Notes: generated by a model not told the origin, from the sequence alone. 46,125 nt of DNA from Variovorax sp. CAN15 (GCF_030462475.1 NZ_JASMRZ010000037.1:1-46125); one strand, 5' to 3'. Shown: positions 25,690-36,060, counted from the first letter of the stretch. Program-made: numbers and translations.

Positions 25690-27447
25690 ATGGTTTGTTC
25701 CGTTGGCGTGCATCGGCGCACGCGCATGGCCGTGGCCACAGTCCTTGCCGCTTCACCACTGGGGGCCTGGGCCCAGCAGTCCTCTACCACGCCACAACCC
25801 TTTGTCGAGCAGCAGCGTCAGCAAGAGCGCGAACGTGCCCTGCGTGAGCAGAACGAGCGCACGGTCGAACAGCGCCCGCAGGCCGCTCCACCACCGCCGA
25901 CTCAGCGCATTCCCGAGTCTGAGTCCCCATGCTTTCGCATCGACCGAGTTCTGCTGGCCGGCGAGCAGTCGGCCTCCTTCCAATGGGCCGTCGCCGATCT
26001 GTCGGGGCCTGATGGCACTGATTCACCCACCGGCCGGTGCCTCGGCACGGCTGGCGTCAACGTGGTCCTCGCACGAGCGCAGCAAACCGTCATCGCGCGC
26101 GGCTTTGTCACCACCCGAGTCCTCGCCGCGCCACAGGACTTGTCGACTGGCACGCTGACACTCTCGCTGGTGCCTGGCCGCATCGCAGCCATTCGGACAA
26201 CGCCCGATTCTTCCTCCAAGCTGCTCGGCAGCTCCACCTTGCTGGCCACGGCCATTCCCGCGCGTGCCGGCGACCTTCTGAATCTGCGCGACATCGAGCA
26301 AAGCCTGGAAAACCTCAAGCGCACCCCGACAGCCGAAGCCGACATCCAGATCGAGCCCTCCACCGCCCCCGACGCCAAGCCCGGCGACAGCGACCTCGTC
26401 GTCAAGTACGTCCAATCCAAGAAATGGCGCGTCACCCTGAGCCTGGACGACAGCGGCACCGAAGCCACTGGCCGATACCAGGCCGGTGCGACCTTGTCCC
26501 TCGACAACCCCTTCGGCCTGAACGACCTGTTCTACGTCAGCGCCAACCACAACATCAACAACCACGTCTTCGGCGACCCGGCCAAGGGCACCGAAGGCCA
26601 GACCGTCCACTACTCGCTGCCATATGGCTACTGGCTGCTGGGCCTCACGGCCTCCAACAGCCAGTACCACCAGAGCGTGGCCGGCCTGAACCAGGACTAC
26701 GTCTACGCCGGCAAGTCCAACAACGCCGAGGTCAAGCTCTCGCGCCTCGTCTACCGCGATCAGAGCCGCAAGACGACGGTGGCGATCAAGGGCTGGCGAC
26801 GCGAGTCGCGCAACTTCGTCGATGACACTGAGGTCGAGGTGCAGCACCGTGTGGTCGGCGGCTGGGAGCTCAGCCTCAATCACAAGGAGTACATCGGCGA
26901 GGCGACGCTCGAAGGCACGCTGGCCTACAAGCGTGGCACCGGCGGCCTCGGTTCGCGCACCGCGCCGGAAGATGAGTTCGGCGAAGGCACGTCGCGGCTG
27001 AAGCTCTATACAGCCGACATCAGTCTCAACGCACCGTTCAAGCTCGGCGAACAAAAGCTGCGCTACTCCGGCCTGATCCGCGCCCAGTGGAACCGTACGC
27101 CGCTGACGCCGCAGGACCGCTTCGCCATCGGCGGTCGTTACACGGTGCGCGGCTTCGATGGAGAGACGAGCCTGATGGGCGAGCGCGGTTGGCTCATCCG
27201 CAACGACATCGGATGGGCCGTGGGGCAGAGCGGGGCTGAGCTGTACGTCGGTGCCGACTATGGCCACGTCGGCGGCCGCTCGACGGTCGACCTGCTCGGT
27301 CGCAGCCTGGCCGGTGCCGTCATCGGCGTGCGCGGCCAGTGGACCAAGCTGAGCTACGACTTCTTCGTTGGCGCGCCGATCAGCAAGCCGGAGGGCTACC
27401 GCACCGCGAAGGTCACGCTGGGATTCAATCTCAATGCAAGCTTCTGA
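25690..27447 (+). CDS. cdiB: CdiB/TpsB outer-membrane transporter (ShlB/FhaC family)
   Basis: A 585-residue two-partner secretion pore, of normal family length. It has a signal peptide (cleavage near AWA-QQ, residue 28). A Gln/Glu/Arg-rich helix plus Pro linker (about 29-75) corresponds to the pore-plugging helix. POTRA domains follow (CFRIDRVLLAG near 81; ARGFVTTRV; LTLSLVPGRI). The 16-strand barrel includes the conserved VRGF at 486-489 (YTVRGFDGE) and an aromatic C-terminal strand ending NLNASF. It recognises the TPS domain of CdiA in the periplasm and threads it through the outer membrane without ATP. The start lies 2 bp after the lipoprotein stop. An internal ATG at 25726 would shorten the unusually long n-region of the signal. 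Confidence 0.93.
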   Translation: MVCSVGVHRRTRMAVATVLAASPLGAWAQQSSTTPQPFVEQQRQQERERALREQNERTVEQRPQAAPPPPTQRIPESESPCFRIDRVLLAGEQSASFQWAVADLSGPDGTDSPTGRCLGTAGVNVVLARAQQTVIARGFVTTRVLAAPQDLSTGTLTLSLVPGRIAAIRTTPDSSSKLLGSSTLLATAIPARAGDLLNLRDIEQSLENLKRTPTAEADIQIEPSTAPDAKPGDSDLVVKYVQSKKWRVTLSLDDSGTEATGRYQAGATLSLDNPFGLNDLFYVSANHNINNHVFGDPAKGTEGQTVHYSLPYGYWLLGLTASNSQYHQSVAGLNQDYVYAGKSNNAEVKLSRLVYRDQSRKTTVAIKGWRRESRNFVDDTEVEVQHRVVGGWELSLNHKEYIGEATLEGTLAYKRGTGGLGSRTAPEDEFGEGTSRLKLYTADISLNAPFKLGEQKLRYSGLIRAQWNRTPLTPQDRFAIGGRYTVRGFDGETSLMGERGWLIRNDIGWAVGQSGAELYVGADYGHVGGRSTVDLLGRSLAGAVIGVRGQWTKLSYDFFVGAPISKPEGYRTAKVTLGFNLNASF

Positions 27448-27493
27448 ACCACGCCGCAACAGATCGACTGCTCAGTACTCGGGGAGAAAACTC

Positions 27494-28150
27494 ATGTTCA
27501 CGAAGATGGTTGCAACGCTGGTTGCAGCAGTTGCATTGGCTGCCTGTGTCGCTCCGACGCAATACCGGGAGGCCGGGGCGGGCGGAAACAACTTCGGCTA
27601 TACAAGCAGCAAGCTGTCCGACCAGTTGTACCGCGTGCGCTTCACGGGCTCGTCGCGCACGCCGTTGCGATGGGCCGATGCGTTCGTGCTCTATCGCACT
27701 GCACAGATCGCCAAGGAGGCTGGCGCGCCGGCGTTCAAGATCGTCGAAGGCTTGGTCGACACCACGGTTCTTGCAGGCGACGATGTCTTTGGGCAGATGA
27801 GCCCGTTGGCTGATGTGGAAGTCAGTCAGGTAGCGCTGCATCCACAGCACGAAGGCGACCAGATCGTTGCGGCCCATGACCCCCACATGCAGCGAACCGC
27901 AGGCGCCGTGCCTGTGTTCCGGGCGCCGCCGACGATGGTGAAGAGCCAGGCACCCTTGTTTATCTACATCCCGTCCAGTGGCCCGGGGCCTGCGCAGCCG
28001 GTGCGCTCGATACTCGTCGAGTTGAGATCCGATCTCAAGGATATGGACGAGAAGACGTTCGCTACCGACGATGTCCTTTCCCGGCTAGAGCCGCGCATCA
28101 AGCGGGCACCAACAACCGCAGACGCGCTGCGCCCTGCAGCCAAGACCTGA
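27494..28150 (+). CDS. Lipoprotein resembling the CC0125/CC1285 family
   Basis: A 218-residue lipoprotein with a short signal and lipobox LAAC (C18). The next segment, GGNNFGYTSSKLSDQLYRVRFTGSSRT, then ALYRTAQIA-like and AFKIVEG blocks, fits small lipoproteins annotated as the CC0125/CC1285 family, whose function is not known. The ATG at 27494 has GGGGAG 7 bp upstream; the frame is open further upstream but overlaps cdiB and lacks a signal there. It lies 46 bp after cdiB on the same strand and 130 bp before hscC, so it may belong to either transcript. It is probably anchored in the outer membrane, since no Asp follows the lipidated Cys. Confidence 0.72.
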   Translation: MFTKMVATLVAAVALAACVAPTQYREAGAGGNNFGYTSSKLSDQLYRVRFTGSSRTPLRWADAFVLYRTAQIAKEAGAPAFKIVEGLVDTTVLAGDDVFGQMSPLADVEVSQVALHPQHEGDQIVAAHDPHMQRTAGAVPVFRAPPTMVKSQAPLFIYIPSSGPGPAQPVRSILVELRSDLKDMDEKTFATDDVLSRLEPRIKRAPTTADALRPAAKT

Positions 28151-28280
28151 TTCGGGCGTCCTCCGCACCAACCCATGAGACCCTTCTCGCTTCCGACAGC
28201 AAATGACTGACTGGATCGAGCGAATTCATGCTGTGGCGGAATGCAGGGGGCGGTGACGGGTTCGCAACAACGCAAGAGAA

Positions 28281-29993
28281 GTGAGGAAGAAAGTGATTGT
28301 TGGAATTGACTTGGGCACGACCAACAGCCTCGTCAGCGTGTTTCGCAACGGACAGACCGAACTCATCCCGAATTCGCTGGGCCATTTCCTGACGCCGTCC
28401 GCGGTGAGCCTGCTGGACGACGGCAGCATGTTGGTGGGTCTTCCCGCGCGCGAGCGGATGGCCACGGCGCCACAACACACGGCCACGATGTTCAAACGCT
28501 GGATGGGCACGGATCACCGGGTTCAACTTGGGCATCGCAGTCTGCGTGCCGAAGAACTGAGTGCCCTGGTCCTCGGCGCGCTCAAGTCAGATGCCGAGGC
28601 CTGGCTCGGCCAGCCAGTCACTGAAGCCGTCATCACGGTCCCGGCCTACTTCAACGATGTGCAGCGCAAGGCCACGCAGGCCGCCGGCCAGATTGCCGGC
28701 CTCAAGGTGGAACGGCTGCTGAATGAACCCACCGCCGCAGGACTTGCCTACGGCCTGCAGGAGCGTGCCGACCATTCGACATTTCTCGTCTTTGACTTGG
28801 GCGGCGGCACCTTCGACGTCTCGGTGCTGGAGTATTTCGAGGGCGTTGTGGAAGTGCGCGCCAGCGCAGGCGATACCCGGTTGGGAGGCGAAGACTTCGT
28901 GCAGGTGCTCGTCGACTGGTTCCTGGAGAAGACGCCGGGCCTGACTCGCGCGGACAGGGATGCCATCGAGGTCGATCGCGCGCTCTGGCACGCTGCCGAG
29001 CAAGCCAAGCGAGATATGAGCGACAACGAGACCGCCAACCTGGTCCTGCAACGCGATGACCGTCGACATGTGTTGGAGGTCACTCGTACGGAGTACGAGA
29101 GCCGTTGCGCTGGTCTTCTTCAGCGATTGCGCCGCCCGCTGGAGCGTGCCCTGATGGATGCCAAACTCGACCCTGGCGCGCTCAGCGAGGTGGTGCTCGT
29201 CGGCGGTGCCAGCCGCATGCCGATGATTCGGCAACTCGTCACCCGGTTGTTCTCGCGACTGCCGTTGCGCACCATCAACCCGGACGAAACCATTGCCCGC
29301 GGCGCGGCAATCCAGGCGGCGCTCAAGACCCGCGACGCGGCACTCGATGAGGTGGTCCTGACCGATGTGATGCCCTATTCGCTAGGTATCGTCACGACCG
29401 AGGAAGTCGATGGCCGTCGCTACAACGACCGCTTTCATCCCATCATCGAACGAAACAGTCCTGTGCCCCTGTCCCGAGTCCACCCGTTCTCGACAGTGCA
29501 GGACCGGCAGACCACCATCAGGCTCGATGTTCGTCAGGGCGAGTCGCCCCGCGGCTTGGACAACTTGCAGTTGGGGACGCTCGATGTCGCCGTTCCGCCC
29601 CGGCCGCGCGGTGAAGTCACCGTGAACGTGCGTTTCACCTACGACGTCAACGGACTGCTGGAAGTCGAAGCGCATGTGCCTGCCACTGGCGTTACGGTCC
29701 AGAGTGTGATCCAGCGCAATACCGATGTGATGACAAGCGACCAGATCAAGGTCGCACTCGAAAAGCTCCGGGTGCTCAAGGTCCATCCGCGCGACAAGCA
29801 GGAGAACGCATACCTGGTCGAGCGCGCCAAGCGCTTGTACGAGGACCGCCTTGGGAATGCTCGTCAGGACATCGCACGAGTACTCGGCCAATTTGAAGCC
29901 GTGCTCGACTCCCAGGACGAACATGTCATCAAGCAGGTACGCGGCGAATTCAGGACCTACCTTGACAGCATCGACAAGGGTTTCGTGCTGTGA
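28281..29993 (+). CDS. hscC: Hsp70 chaperone, HscC type
   Basis: A 570-residue DnaK-like ATPase chaperone, shorter than DnaK (about 640) and matching HscC in length. The nucleotide-binding domain shows phosphate-1 [11 protein letters not shown], connect-1 [11 protein letters not shown], phosphate-2 [11 protein letters not shown] and adenosine [12 protein letters not shown] substrate-binding beta domain starts near DVMPYSLGI and a short helical lid closes the protein. Two GTG starts are possible: 28281 as given, or 28293 with AGGA 5 bp upstream, which would begin [12 protein letters not shown]. The downstream J-domain gene overlaps it by 4 bp, so the pair is translationally coupled, as hscC is linked with J-protein genes in E. 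coli. Client proteins are unknown; the neighbouring cell-surface genes are possible clients, as inference only. Confidence 0.93.
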   Translation: MRKKVIVGIDLGTTNSLVSVFRNGQTELIPNSLGHFLTPSAVSLLDDGSMLVGLPARERMATAPQHTATMFKRWMGTDHRVQLGHRSLRAEELSALVLGALKSDAEAWLGQPVTEAVITVPAYFNDVQRKATQAAGQIAGLKVERLLNEPTAAGLAYGLQERADHSTFLVFDLGGGTFDVSVLEYFEGVVEVRASAGDTRLGGEDFVQVLVDWFLEKTPGLTRADRDAIEVDRALWHAAEQAKRDMSDNETANLVLQRDDRRHVLEVTRTEYESRCAGLLQRLRRPLERALMDAKLDPGALSEVVLVGGASRMPMIRQLVTRLFSRLPLRTINPDETIARGAAIQAALKTRDAALDEVVLTDVMPYSLGIVTTEEVDGRRYNDRFHPIIERNSPVPLSRVHPFSTVQDRQTTIRLDVRQGESPRGLDNLQLGTLDVAVPPRPRGEVTVNVRFTYDVNGLLEVEAHVPATGVTVQSVIQRNTDVMTSDQIKVALEKLRVLKVHPRDKQENAYLVERAKRLYEDRLGNARQDIARVLGQFEAVLDSQDEHVIKQVRGEFRTYLDSIDKGFVL

Positions 29994-32155
29994 GCATCTG
30001 GCGAACGCTGGGTATTGAGGCGACCGACGATCTCATCTCGATCAAGAAAGCCTATGCCACGCGGCTCAAGGTCACGCGACCCGATGATGATGCTGCAGCC
30101 TATCAGGCCCTGCGCAGCGCCTACGAGGGGGCGCAGAGCTATGCCAAGTCGGGCCTGCATACGAAGACAGCAGCGACGACGCCCGTCACGTACCCGGCGC
30201 ACAGTGAGCAGGGCTATGCAGGCGGCATTCAGATCCAGGTCGTGAAATGGGCCGAGTTCAAGAAGCACGGAGCTGAGCCCGACGCTCTTGAGAACGACCC
30301 GGGCGCTATCCGGGGCGGATCGATGCCGGATGCCATCGAGAGGCAAGACGAGACCGCATCCAGCCAACGCGTCCCTGTCGCCGATGAGGTACGACAGCAG
30401 GAGGAGGTGCCCACGGAGAGCCTCGATAAGGGATGGAGCGCGCACAAGACTCGGAGTGAATCCACCAGCGAGGAGGCCAGTTCCAAAGAAAGCGATCCAC
30501 CACATGCTGAACCCCGACATGCTCAAGATCCAGCCGATTTGCCGGTGCATCCGCAAGATCTGGTGCAGCGAGTCGCGCAGATGATCCGCGACAACGGCGA
30601 ACAAGCATGCATGGAGGCTTGGCCGTCACTGCAACGAGAACTCGATGCATTGCCGTTGTCGCAACGCCCTGAGGCAAGTCGATTGTTCGCGCAACTGGTC
30701 ATCAGCACGGAGGAAATGCCAATTCTCCTGATGGAGGCGATGGACCGCTACTTCGAATGGGGCAACGATTTCCGCGCTTCGCAGTTGCTGGGGCGACAAG
30801 GGGCCATCGCCCTGGAAGAGCGGCTGAGCCGCTCGGAACTCTATTTCGCGCGACGGAATGTGATCCAACAGCGCTACGCACAGGTGGTGGAACTTGGACA
30901 GCTGGCTCAGCAACTGAGCACTGTCCAGCTTTGGGCTTTCGCACTCTTTGCGCAGAGCGGGCTGAGTCGTCTGTGGTCCGAATTGACATCGAGCCAGCGC
31001 CGTGCGCTTGGAGTTCCCGGTATTCAGGACAGTCGATGCAGCGTCGCGCTTCACGCCGCAGGTTGGGCGCGCGGTGGACTTGTGTTCTTGTTGTGCTTCA
31101 TTGGCGAGCAACTGGGCGGGTACGTCGTGTCCTCCTGGATGCGTGAGCTTCTGGCCGTTGGGTTTATTGGCATGGGCGCTTCCGCGCTGGTTTGCGCGGT
31201 GGTTAAGTTGAAAGCCAGCTCGATCGTCGACTACCCATCTTCTCCGGCGAACATATGGGACTGGCTTCTGCCGATTGGCATGCTATGCACAACGTGCATC
31301 TGCTTGCTGCTGGAGACGATGAGGCTCCCGACGATACCAAGCGACGGAACGATGCAGATGCTGGTTCTGGCGGCCAGCCTCCTCCTCTTGATCTGCCTTC
31401 GGCCACTCGTCTCCTCTCTTTACCGCAAGCGGAGGACCAAGCGTCCCAGCACAGGTGCTACTGGAGCAATGCCTGCGATATTGATCCTGTGTATCGCAGG
31501 CACCTTTTCGCTGCCTGTTTTTGCTGATCTGCCGTGGACGGCCGCAAGTGCAGGCGCAACTTGGTTTTTCGCGGCCCGCGCGGCATATGTTGCCTATGGG
31601 CAGAACATCGAAAGATATTGGCAAGTCATGCAGGAGACCGCGCAACGGCGCCGTCTTCTCGGCAACGGCATTGGCTGGTTGGCTATAGCCACGGAACTGA
31701 CGCGCGTACTGCGCTTCACCGTTGGCTTCCCCTACCTCTTCATGCAGCTCGCATCGAAGCATTCAGCCTCGCTGATCATTGGGGCCGCTGCGGTCGCGCT
31801 CGTTGCATTGCCCGTGCAATACCAGGAGTGGCGAATTCTGTTCTCGGTATGGGTGGTGGGGCTCTTCCTTCTGGTCGACACTTTTTATGGAAGAGCAGTA
31901 TTCGCGATCTTCGGGTCTTGGCGAGCGCCAGCCTGGAGGGGGTGGGGCAAGATTTCCTTCATGACGTTGTGGATAGCGTGGGTAGCGGCCTATTGGAGGG
32001 CCGCGCCACAGATCCTCCAGATGTTCCAGTTGAGGCCCCCTTCGAGTGCGACGGAGCAGCTGATGGTCGGGTCGGCGCTGCTCGTCGTCGCGCCGTTGTT
32101 GCTCGTTGGTCTGGGAAGCCGCTTGGAGCGGCTCTTTAAAAGCGCCAGAAACTAA
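29990..32155 (+). CDS. Membrane-anchored J-domain-like co-chaperone of HscC
   Basis: A 721-residue protein. Residues 1-55 form a J-like domain ([20 protein letters not shown], then [20 protein letters not shown]). The HPD tripeptide that stimulates Hsp70 ATPase reads R30-P-D, a change seen in HscC-linked J proteins as far as I recall. A charged, probably disordered region follows to about 190, then a helical region, and from about 355 a series of hydrophobic segments (for example [31 protein letters not shown]) that should span the inner membrane several times. The GTG start overlaps the hscC stop as GTGA. Role by analogy with E. coli DjlB/DjlC: recruits HscC to a membrane site. The membrane part is not recognised as a known transporter or enzyme. 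Confidence 0.8.
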   Translation: MSIWRTLGIEATDDLISIKKAYATRLKVTRPDDDAAAYQALRSAYEGAQSYAKSGLHTKTAATTPVTYPAHSEQGYAGGIQIQVVKWAEFKKHGAEPDALENDPGAIRGGSMPDAIERQDETASSQRVPVADEVRQQEEVPTESLDKGWSAHKTRSESTSEEASSKESDPPHAEPRHAQDPADLPVHPQDLVQRVAQMIRDNGEQACMEAWPSLQRELDALPLSQRPEASRLFAQLVISTEEMPILLMEAMDRYFEWGNDFRASQLLGRQGAIALEERLSRSELYFARRNVIQQRYAQVVELGQLAQQLSTVQLWAFALFAQSGLSRLWSELTSSQRRALGVPGIQDSRCSVALHAAGWARGGLVFLLCFIGEQLGGYVVSSWMRELLAVGFIGMGASALVCAVVKLKASSIVDYPSSPANIWDWLLPIGMLCTTCICLLLETMRLPTIPSDGTMQMLVLAASLLLLICLRPLVSSLYRKRRTKRPSTGATGAMPAILILCIAGTFSLPVFADLPWTAASAGATWFFAARAAYVAYGQNIERYWQVMQETAQRRRLLGNGIGWLAIATELTRVLRFTVGFPYLFMQLASKHSASLIIGAAAVALVALPVQYQEWRILFSVWVVGLFLLVDTFYGRAVFAIFGSWRAPAWRGWGKISFMTLWIAWVAAYWRAAPQILQMFQLRPPSSATEQLMVGSALLVVAPLLLVGLGSRLERLFKSARN

Positions 32156-32168
32156 CAGTGCTTTTTTG

Positions 32169-32190
32169 GCCTTTCGAAGCAGGCTTTTTT
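32169..32190 (+). terminator. Putative Rho-independent terminator after the J-domain gene
   Basis: An imperfect hairpin GCCTT-TCG-AAG-(cag)-GC is followed by six T (32185-32190), 14 bp after the J-domain stop; a second T-run (32162-32167) precedes it. It lies in the 88-bp gap before the convergent sulfatase-fold gene. The stem is short, so confidence is moderate. Confidence 0.45.
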
Positions 32191-32243
32191 GGGGGGCGGA
32201 CTCTATCGATCCGGCCGCAGCCCGCACGTATTGCTTTCAAAGA

Positions 32244-33881
32244 CTACCGTTCGAACGACTCCACCTTCACCGGAATCCCCGGCGGCTCCCACCGATAGGA
32301 GTCCGCCAGCACATCCCGTTCGGACTGTTGCCCGTTCCATCGGATGCCCAGCAGCTCCATCAAGGTCCACCCTGCCCAGTCCGCGCGAAACGGCTGCAGC
32401 GCTGCATCCTGCGGTAGCGGCTCCCGATTGCGCCACACGACGGCCGGAATTCGGTAGCCCGAAGCAGTCGATGGACTGTGTCCCGCACGGTCGCTCACAT
32501 GTCCGACCTCCTGCCCATGGTCCGACAGGTACATCCAGGCTCGGTACTCACCCGGCTTGCCGGGGGCGCGCGTCTGCTGCAGCAGCTCCGACACCACGAA
32601 GTCGTGATACAGCAGCGCGGCGTCGTACTCCTGCCGAAAGCGCCGCACCCAGGCCGAACGGCCATCCTTGACCAGCCCGTTCTCCACCGCATCGACGTTG
32701 TCGTCAAAAGGATTGGCGTTCTCGGGAAAGCGCAGGCTGTAGTGCGGGTGCGCGCCCATCAGGTGGACCACGATCAGCTTGCGGTCGGTGCTGGTGTCGG
32801 CCAGTGCTTCCTGCACGCAGTCTAGGATCTCGCCGTCGAGCGAGGCGCTCGCGCGGCCGGGGGTGCGGTTCACCATGTCGACGACGTCTGCGAGGCGTGC
32901 GTGCTGCTGCTCGATGGCGAGGTCGTCGTGGTTGCTGATCCACCAGACCTTGTAGCCGGCGGCGCGCGCCAGTGCCAGCACGTGGGGCGGGTTCTCCGCG
33001 TCGGGCAGGCCGAAGTGGAACATGTTGCGCAGGGCGGGCAGGGTGCTGGCGTCCACCGACCACGCGTTCTTCAGCACCGCCATCTGGTCGCCGGTCTGCG
33101 CCTTGTGCGCGAGCAGGCGCGGCGAGGTCGGGCGGCCATAGCCATAGAGAGCCATGTTGTCGCGGTTGATGCTGTCGGTGATGACAAGCACCACGGTGGA
33201 GGGGCCGGACTGCGTCGTGACGGGCGCGATGGTCCTGGCCTGCGCCATCAGGCGGTCGCGCTGGTTGTGCTGGTCGGCCCAGGCGGAGCGCAGCGCGTGG
33301 AGGGAGTCGACCCAATGGGTCCAGAAGATCGCCGGATGCAGCCTGCGCCAGGGCTTGCTGGCATAGGCCAGGCACGAGAGCAAAAGCAGCAGCGCGACGA
33401 GCGCCACCATCCATCGCGAAGGCCGGGCTGACGGTGCCGCGCCCGCCGCGGCACCGCGCCGCGCGAACATGCCCACGAGCACGCCCGCCATCACCAGCAC
33501 GGTGGCCCATACCACGGCCGAGCGCCAGTGCATCCACAGGTATTCGGCGCCTTCGCGTGCGTTGGTGTTGGCCGCGGCGCCGAGCACCATCGCGCCGTCG
33601 GGCGCGGCCTGGTAGGTGTCGAGCAGATACGCGCGCACCGCGCCGTCGAGCGCAAAGCCCATCGCCCAGAGCCACACGAGCAGGGTGCGAACGCGCCGCA
33701 TGCGCGCGCTGCGCAGCGGCCACGCGAGCCATAGCACCATCGGCATTGCGAGCACCGCGAGCTGCGCGACGCGGCGGCCGTCGTGGCCCAATGCGATCAG
33801 CGCCAGCAGCGTCGCGCCGACCGCGCCGCAGGCAAGCAGCGCGTTGCGCGATGGAGAGGCTTGTGGGGGCAGGGCGGTCAA
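32244..33881 (-). CDS. Sulfatase-fold phosphoethanolamine-transferase-like membrane protein
   Basis: A 545-residue protein with four or five N-terminal membrane helices (about 15-175) and a periplasmic alkaline-phosphatase/sulfatase-fold domain. Active-site positions are visible: D236 in VITDSINRDNMALYGYGRP, the probable nucleophile T280 in VDASTLPALRNM, H378 and H380 in MGAHPHYS, D454-H455 in LSDHGQEVGH, and H468 in AGHSP. The RDNM-LYGY pattern is like the CptA/EptA family, which moves phosphoethanolamine from lipid onto lipid A or core sugars and can alter resistance to cationic peptides. The metal-binding acid is Asp here where EptA/CptA have Glu. The start is a TTG (33881) without a clear ribosome site, so the true N-terminus is uncertain. 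Substrate is not determined. Confidence 0.82.
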   Translation of the reverse strand: MTALPPQASPSRNALLACGAVGATLLALIALGHDGRRVAQLAVLAMPMVLWLAWPLRSARMRRVRTLLVWLWAMGFALDGAVRAYLLDTYQAAPDGAMVLGAAANTNAREGAEYLWMHWRSAVVWATVLVMAGVLVGMFARRGAAAGAAPSARPSRWMVALVALLLLLSCLAYASKPWRRLHPAIFWTHWVDSLHALRSAWADQHNQRDRLMAQARTIAPVTTQSGPSTVVLVITDSINRDNMALYGYGRPTSPRLLAHKAQTGDQMAVLKNAWSVDASTLPALRNMFHFGLPDAENPPHVLALARAAGYKVWWISNHDDLAIEQQHARLADVVDMVNRTPGRASASLDGEILDCVQEALADTSTDRKLIVVHLMGAHPHYSLRFPENANPFDDNVDAVENGLVKDGRSAWVRRFRQEYDAALLYHDFVVSELLQQTRAPGKPGEYRAWMYLSDHGQEVGHVSDRAGHSPSTASGYRIPAVVWRNREPLPQDAALQPFRADWAGWTLMELLGIRWNGQQSERDVLADSYRWEPPGIPVKVESFER

Positions 33882-34077
33882 GCAGGCGGCGCGGCGGGGC
33901 GAGTCGGGGAGGGCGCGCGCATTCTGCCCCGGGCCCTGCGCTGCGGCCTCCAGAGCCCCGATGCCGGGGAGGTTCTTTGGCCAGCCGGTGCACTCAGGGA
34001 TATCCCCACGGAACTTATCGGGAATCAGGTGCCCAGACGGGCTTTTCCATCAGTCCTCAGAAAGGAATTTCCGCTCC

Positions 34078-34542
34078 ATGATCAGATTCAGCCGGCTCCC
34101 CGCGCTCGTGCTCGCTTTCGTTCTTCCGCTGGTGGCGGCGCTGCCGTCCGCGAATGCCGCCCAGACACAGATGGTGAGCGCCGCCGTCAAGACGCTGAAC
34201 ATGCGCACGGGCCCCGGCAAGCGCTACGAGACGCACTGGACGGTCACCAGGGGCTATCCGTTCCGCGTGATCGGCAGGAAGGGCGGCTGGTTGCACGTCA
34301 GCGACTTCGAGGGCGACAAGGCCTGGGTCTTCCGCTCGATGACCAGCAAGACGCCGCACTACGTGGTGAAGTCCAGGTCGGCCAACCTGCGACGCGCGCC
34401 GGGCGTGCGCAGCCCGGTGGTGAAGCGGGCGGGCTATGGCGACGTGCTGCGCACCATCGAGCGGCGCGGCAACTGGGTCAAGGTGCGGCACGAAGGTGGC
34501 GCCACCGGGTGGGTGCAGCGCAGCCTCGTCTGGGGCTGGTAG
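34078..34542 (+). CDS. Secreted bacterial SH3-domain protein
   Basis: A 154-residue protein with a signal peptide (cleavage near ANA-AQ, about residue 27) and two SH3b repeats. The first is about 32-90 (VKTLNMRTGPGKRYETHWTV; GGWLHVSDFEGDKAWVF); the second about 95-154 (KSRSANLRRAPGVRSPVV; GNWVKVRHEGGATGWVQ). Such domains bind peptidoglycan or other envelope polymers; small stand-alone versions are common in beta-proteobacteria without a known role. The ATG has AAAGGA 11 bp upstream. It is flanked by two minus-strand genes, so it is a single-gene unit with its promoter in 33882-34077. In that gap I see no convincing -35/-10 pair. It converges on glpK with only 18 bp between the stops. Confidence 0.88.
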   Translation: MIRFSRLPALVLAFVLPLVAALPSANAAQTQMVSAAVKTLNMRTGPGKRYETHWTVTRGYPFRVIGRKGGWLHVSDFEGDKAWVFRSMTSKTPHYVVKSRSANLRRAPGVRSPVVKRAGYGDVLRTIERRGNWVKVRHEGGATGWVQRSLVWGW

Positions 34543-34560
34543 GCGTCTGCCGCCAGTGCG

Positions 34561-36060
34561 TCAGGTCGCGGTGGCCTGCCGCACGGCGCGCTCCCAGCGC
34601 GCCATCGATTCCTCGGCCTGTGCGCGGCCCATCGTCGGCATGAAGCGCCGTTCGATCTTCCACAGCTTCGACAGCTGCCGCGCGTCGGTGTAGACACCGG
34701 TCGAAAGGCCCGCGAGGTAGGCGGCGCCCAGCGCGGTGGTCTCGATGACTTCGGGCCGCACCACCGGAATGCCCAGCAGGTCGGCCTGGAACTGCATCAG
34801 CAGGTCGTTCACGCTGGCGCCGCCGTCCACGCGCAGCTCGGCCACGGGCTTGCCGCCGGCGGCCACCGCGTCGCGGCTCATGGCCTGCAGCAGCGCGGCG
34901 CTCTGGTAGGCGATGCTCTCCAGCGCGGCGCGCGCGATGTGCGCCACCGTGGTCCCACGCGTGAGGCCGGTGATCGTGCCGCGCGCGTCGGCGTCCCAAT
35001 AGGGCGCGCCGAGGCCGGTGAAGGCCGGCACCATCATCACGCCGCCCGCGTCGGGCACGCTCTCGGCGAGCGACTGCACCTCTGCGCTGCCCTTGATGGC
35101 CTTGAGCCCGTCGCGCAGCCACTGCACCACGGCGCCGCCGACGAACACGCTGCCTTCCATCGCATACTGCGGCTTCGCATCGGTCTGCGCGGCGCTGGTC
35201 ACGAGCAGGCCGTTGTGCGAGGGCTGGAACTCGCCGCCGGTGTGCATCAGCAGGAAGCAGCCGGTGCCGTAGGTGTTCTTGGCCATGCCGGCCTCGAAGC
35301 AGGCCTGGCCGAAGAGGGCGCTCTGCTGGTCGCCGGCCACGCCGCCGATGGGCAGCGCGTGGCCCAGCAGCGCCGCGTCGGTGTCCGCGAAGTGCGAGCT
35401 CGAGGGCTGCACCTTCGGCATCAGCGAGGCGGGAATGTCGAGCGCCTTCAGCAGCTCGGCGTCCCACTCGTTGCGGTGCACGTTGAAGAGCATGGTGCGC
35501 GAGGCGTTGCTCACGTCGGTCACGTGCACCTTGCCGCCGGTGAGCTGCCACATGAGCCAGCTGTCGACGGTGCCGAAGGCGAGCTCGCCGCGCTCGGCCT
35601 GCTCGCGGGCGCCGGGCACGTTGTCGAGCAGCCAGCGCAGCTTGGTGCCGGAGAAGTAGGCGTCGATGACGAGGCCGGTCTTCTCGCGGATGGTGTCGGT
35701 CATGCCCTCGTCGCGCAACTGCGCGCACAGCGGTTCGGCGCGGCGGTCCTGCCAGACGATGGCGTGGTGCACCGGTTGGCCTGTGGTGCGGTTCCACAGC
35801 ACGGTGGTCTCGCGCTGGTTGGTGATGCCGATGGCGTGGATGTCGGTGGGCTTGAGCTTCGCCTTGGCGAGCACCTCGCGGGCGGTGGCGAGCTGGCTGC
35901 GCCAGATTTCCATCGGGTCGTGCTCGACCCAGCCGGGCTGCGGGTAGATCTGCGTCAGTTCCTTCTGCGCGATGGCGACGATGTGGCCTTCGCGGTCGAA
36001 CACGATGCTGCGCGAACTGGAGGTGCCCTGGTCCAGGGCGAGCAGGTAGGTGGTCGTCAT
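34561..36060 (-). CDS. glpK: Glycerol kinase
   Basis: A 499-residue FGGY-family kinase of normal length. Glycerol kinase signatures are in view: [79 protein letters not shown] and [16 protein letters not shown]. It phosphorylates glycerol in the cytoplasm to sn-glycerol-3-phosphate, the substrate of GlpD encoded divergently. It is the second gene after glpR (25 bp gap), so kinase and repressor share a transcript, which would make repression self-adjusting. E. coli GlpK is inhibited by the sugar-transport protein IIA-Glc; whether that site is kept cannot be judged here. The start ATG at 36060 lies just before the conserved [12 protein letters not shown]. Confidence 0.97.
   Translation of the reverse strand: MTTTYLLALDQGTSSSRSIVFDREGHIVAIAQKELTQIYPQPGWVEHDPMEIWRSQLATAREVLAKAKLKPTDIHAIGITNQRETTVLWNRTTGQPVHHAIVWQDRRAEPLCAQLRDEGMTDTIREKTGLVIDAYFSGTKLRWLLDNVPGAREQAERGELAFGTVDSWLMWQLTGGKVHVTDVSNASRTMLFNVHRNEWDAELLKALDIPASLMPKVQPSSSHFADTDAALLGHALPIGGVAGDQQSALFGQACFEAGMAKNTYGTGCFLLMHTGGEFQPSHNGLLVTSAAQTDAKPQYAMEGSVFVGGAVVQWLRDGLKAIKGSAEVQSLAESVPDAGGVMMVPAFTGLGAPYWDADARGTITGLTRGTTVAHIARAALESIAYQSAALLQAMSRDAVAAGGKPVAELRVDGGASVNDLLMQFQADLLGIPVVRPEVIETTALGAAYLAGLSTGVYTDARQLSKLWKIERRFMPTMGRAQAEESMARWERAVRQATAT

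Noticed and set aside
28203..28256. Short ORF (17 codons) between the lipoprotein gene and hscC
   Set aside because: No ribosome site, no overlap with a start codon and no recognisable leader sequence.
14030..32243. Integrase, IS or tRNA attachment site marking an island
   Set aside because: No transposase, integrase, tRNA or clear flanking direct repeat was found; the island idea rests only on gene context.
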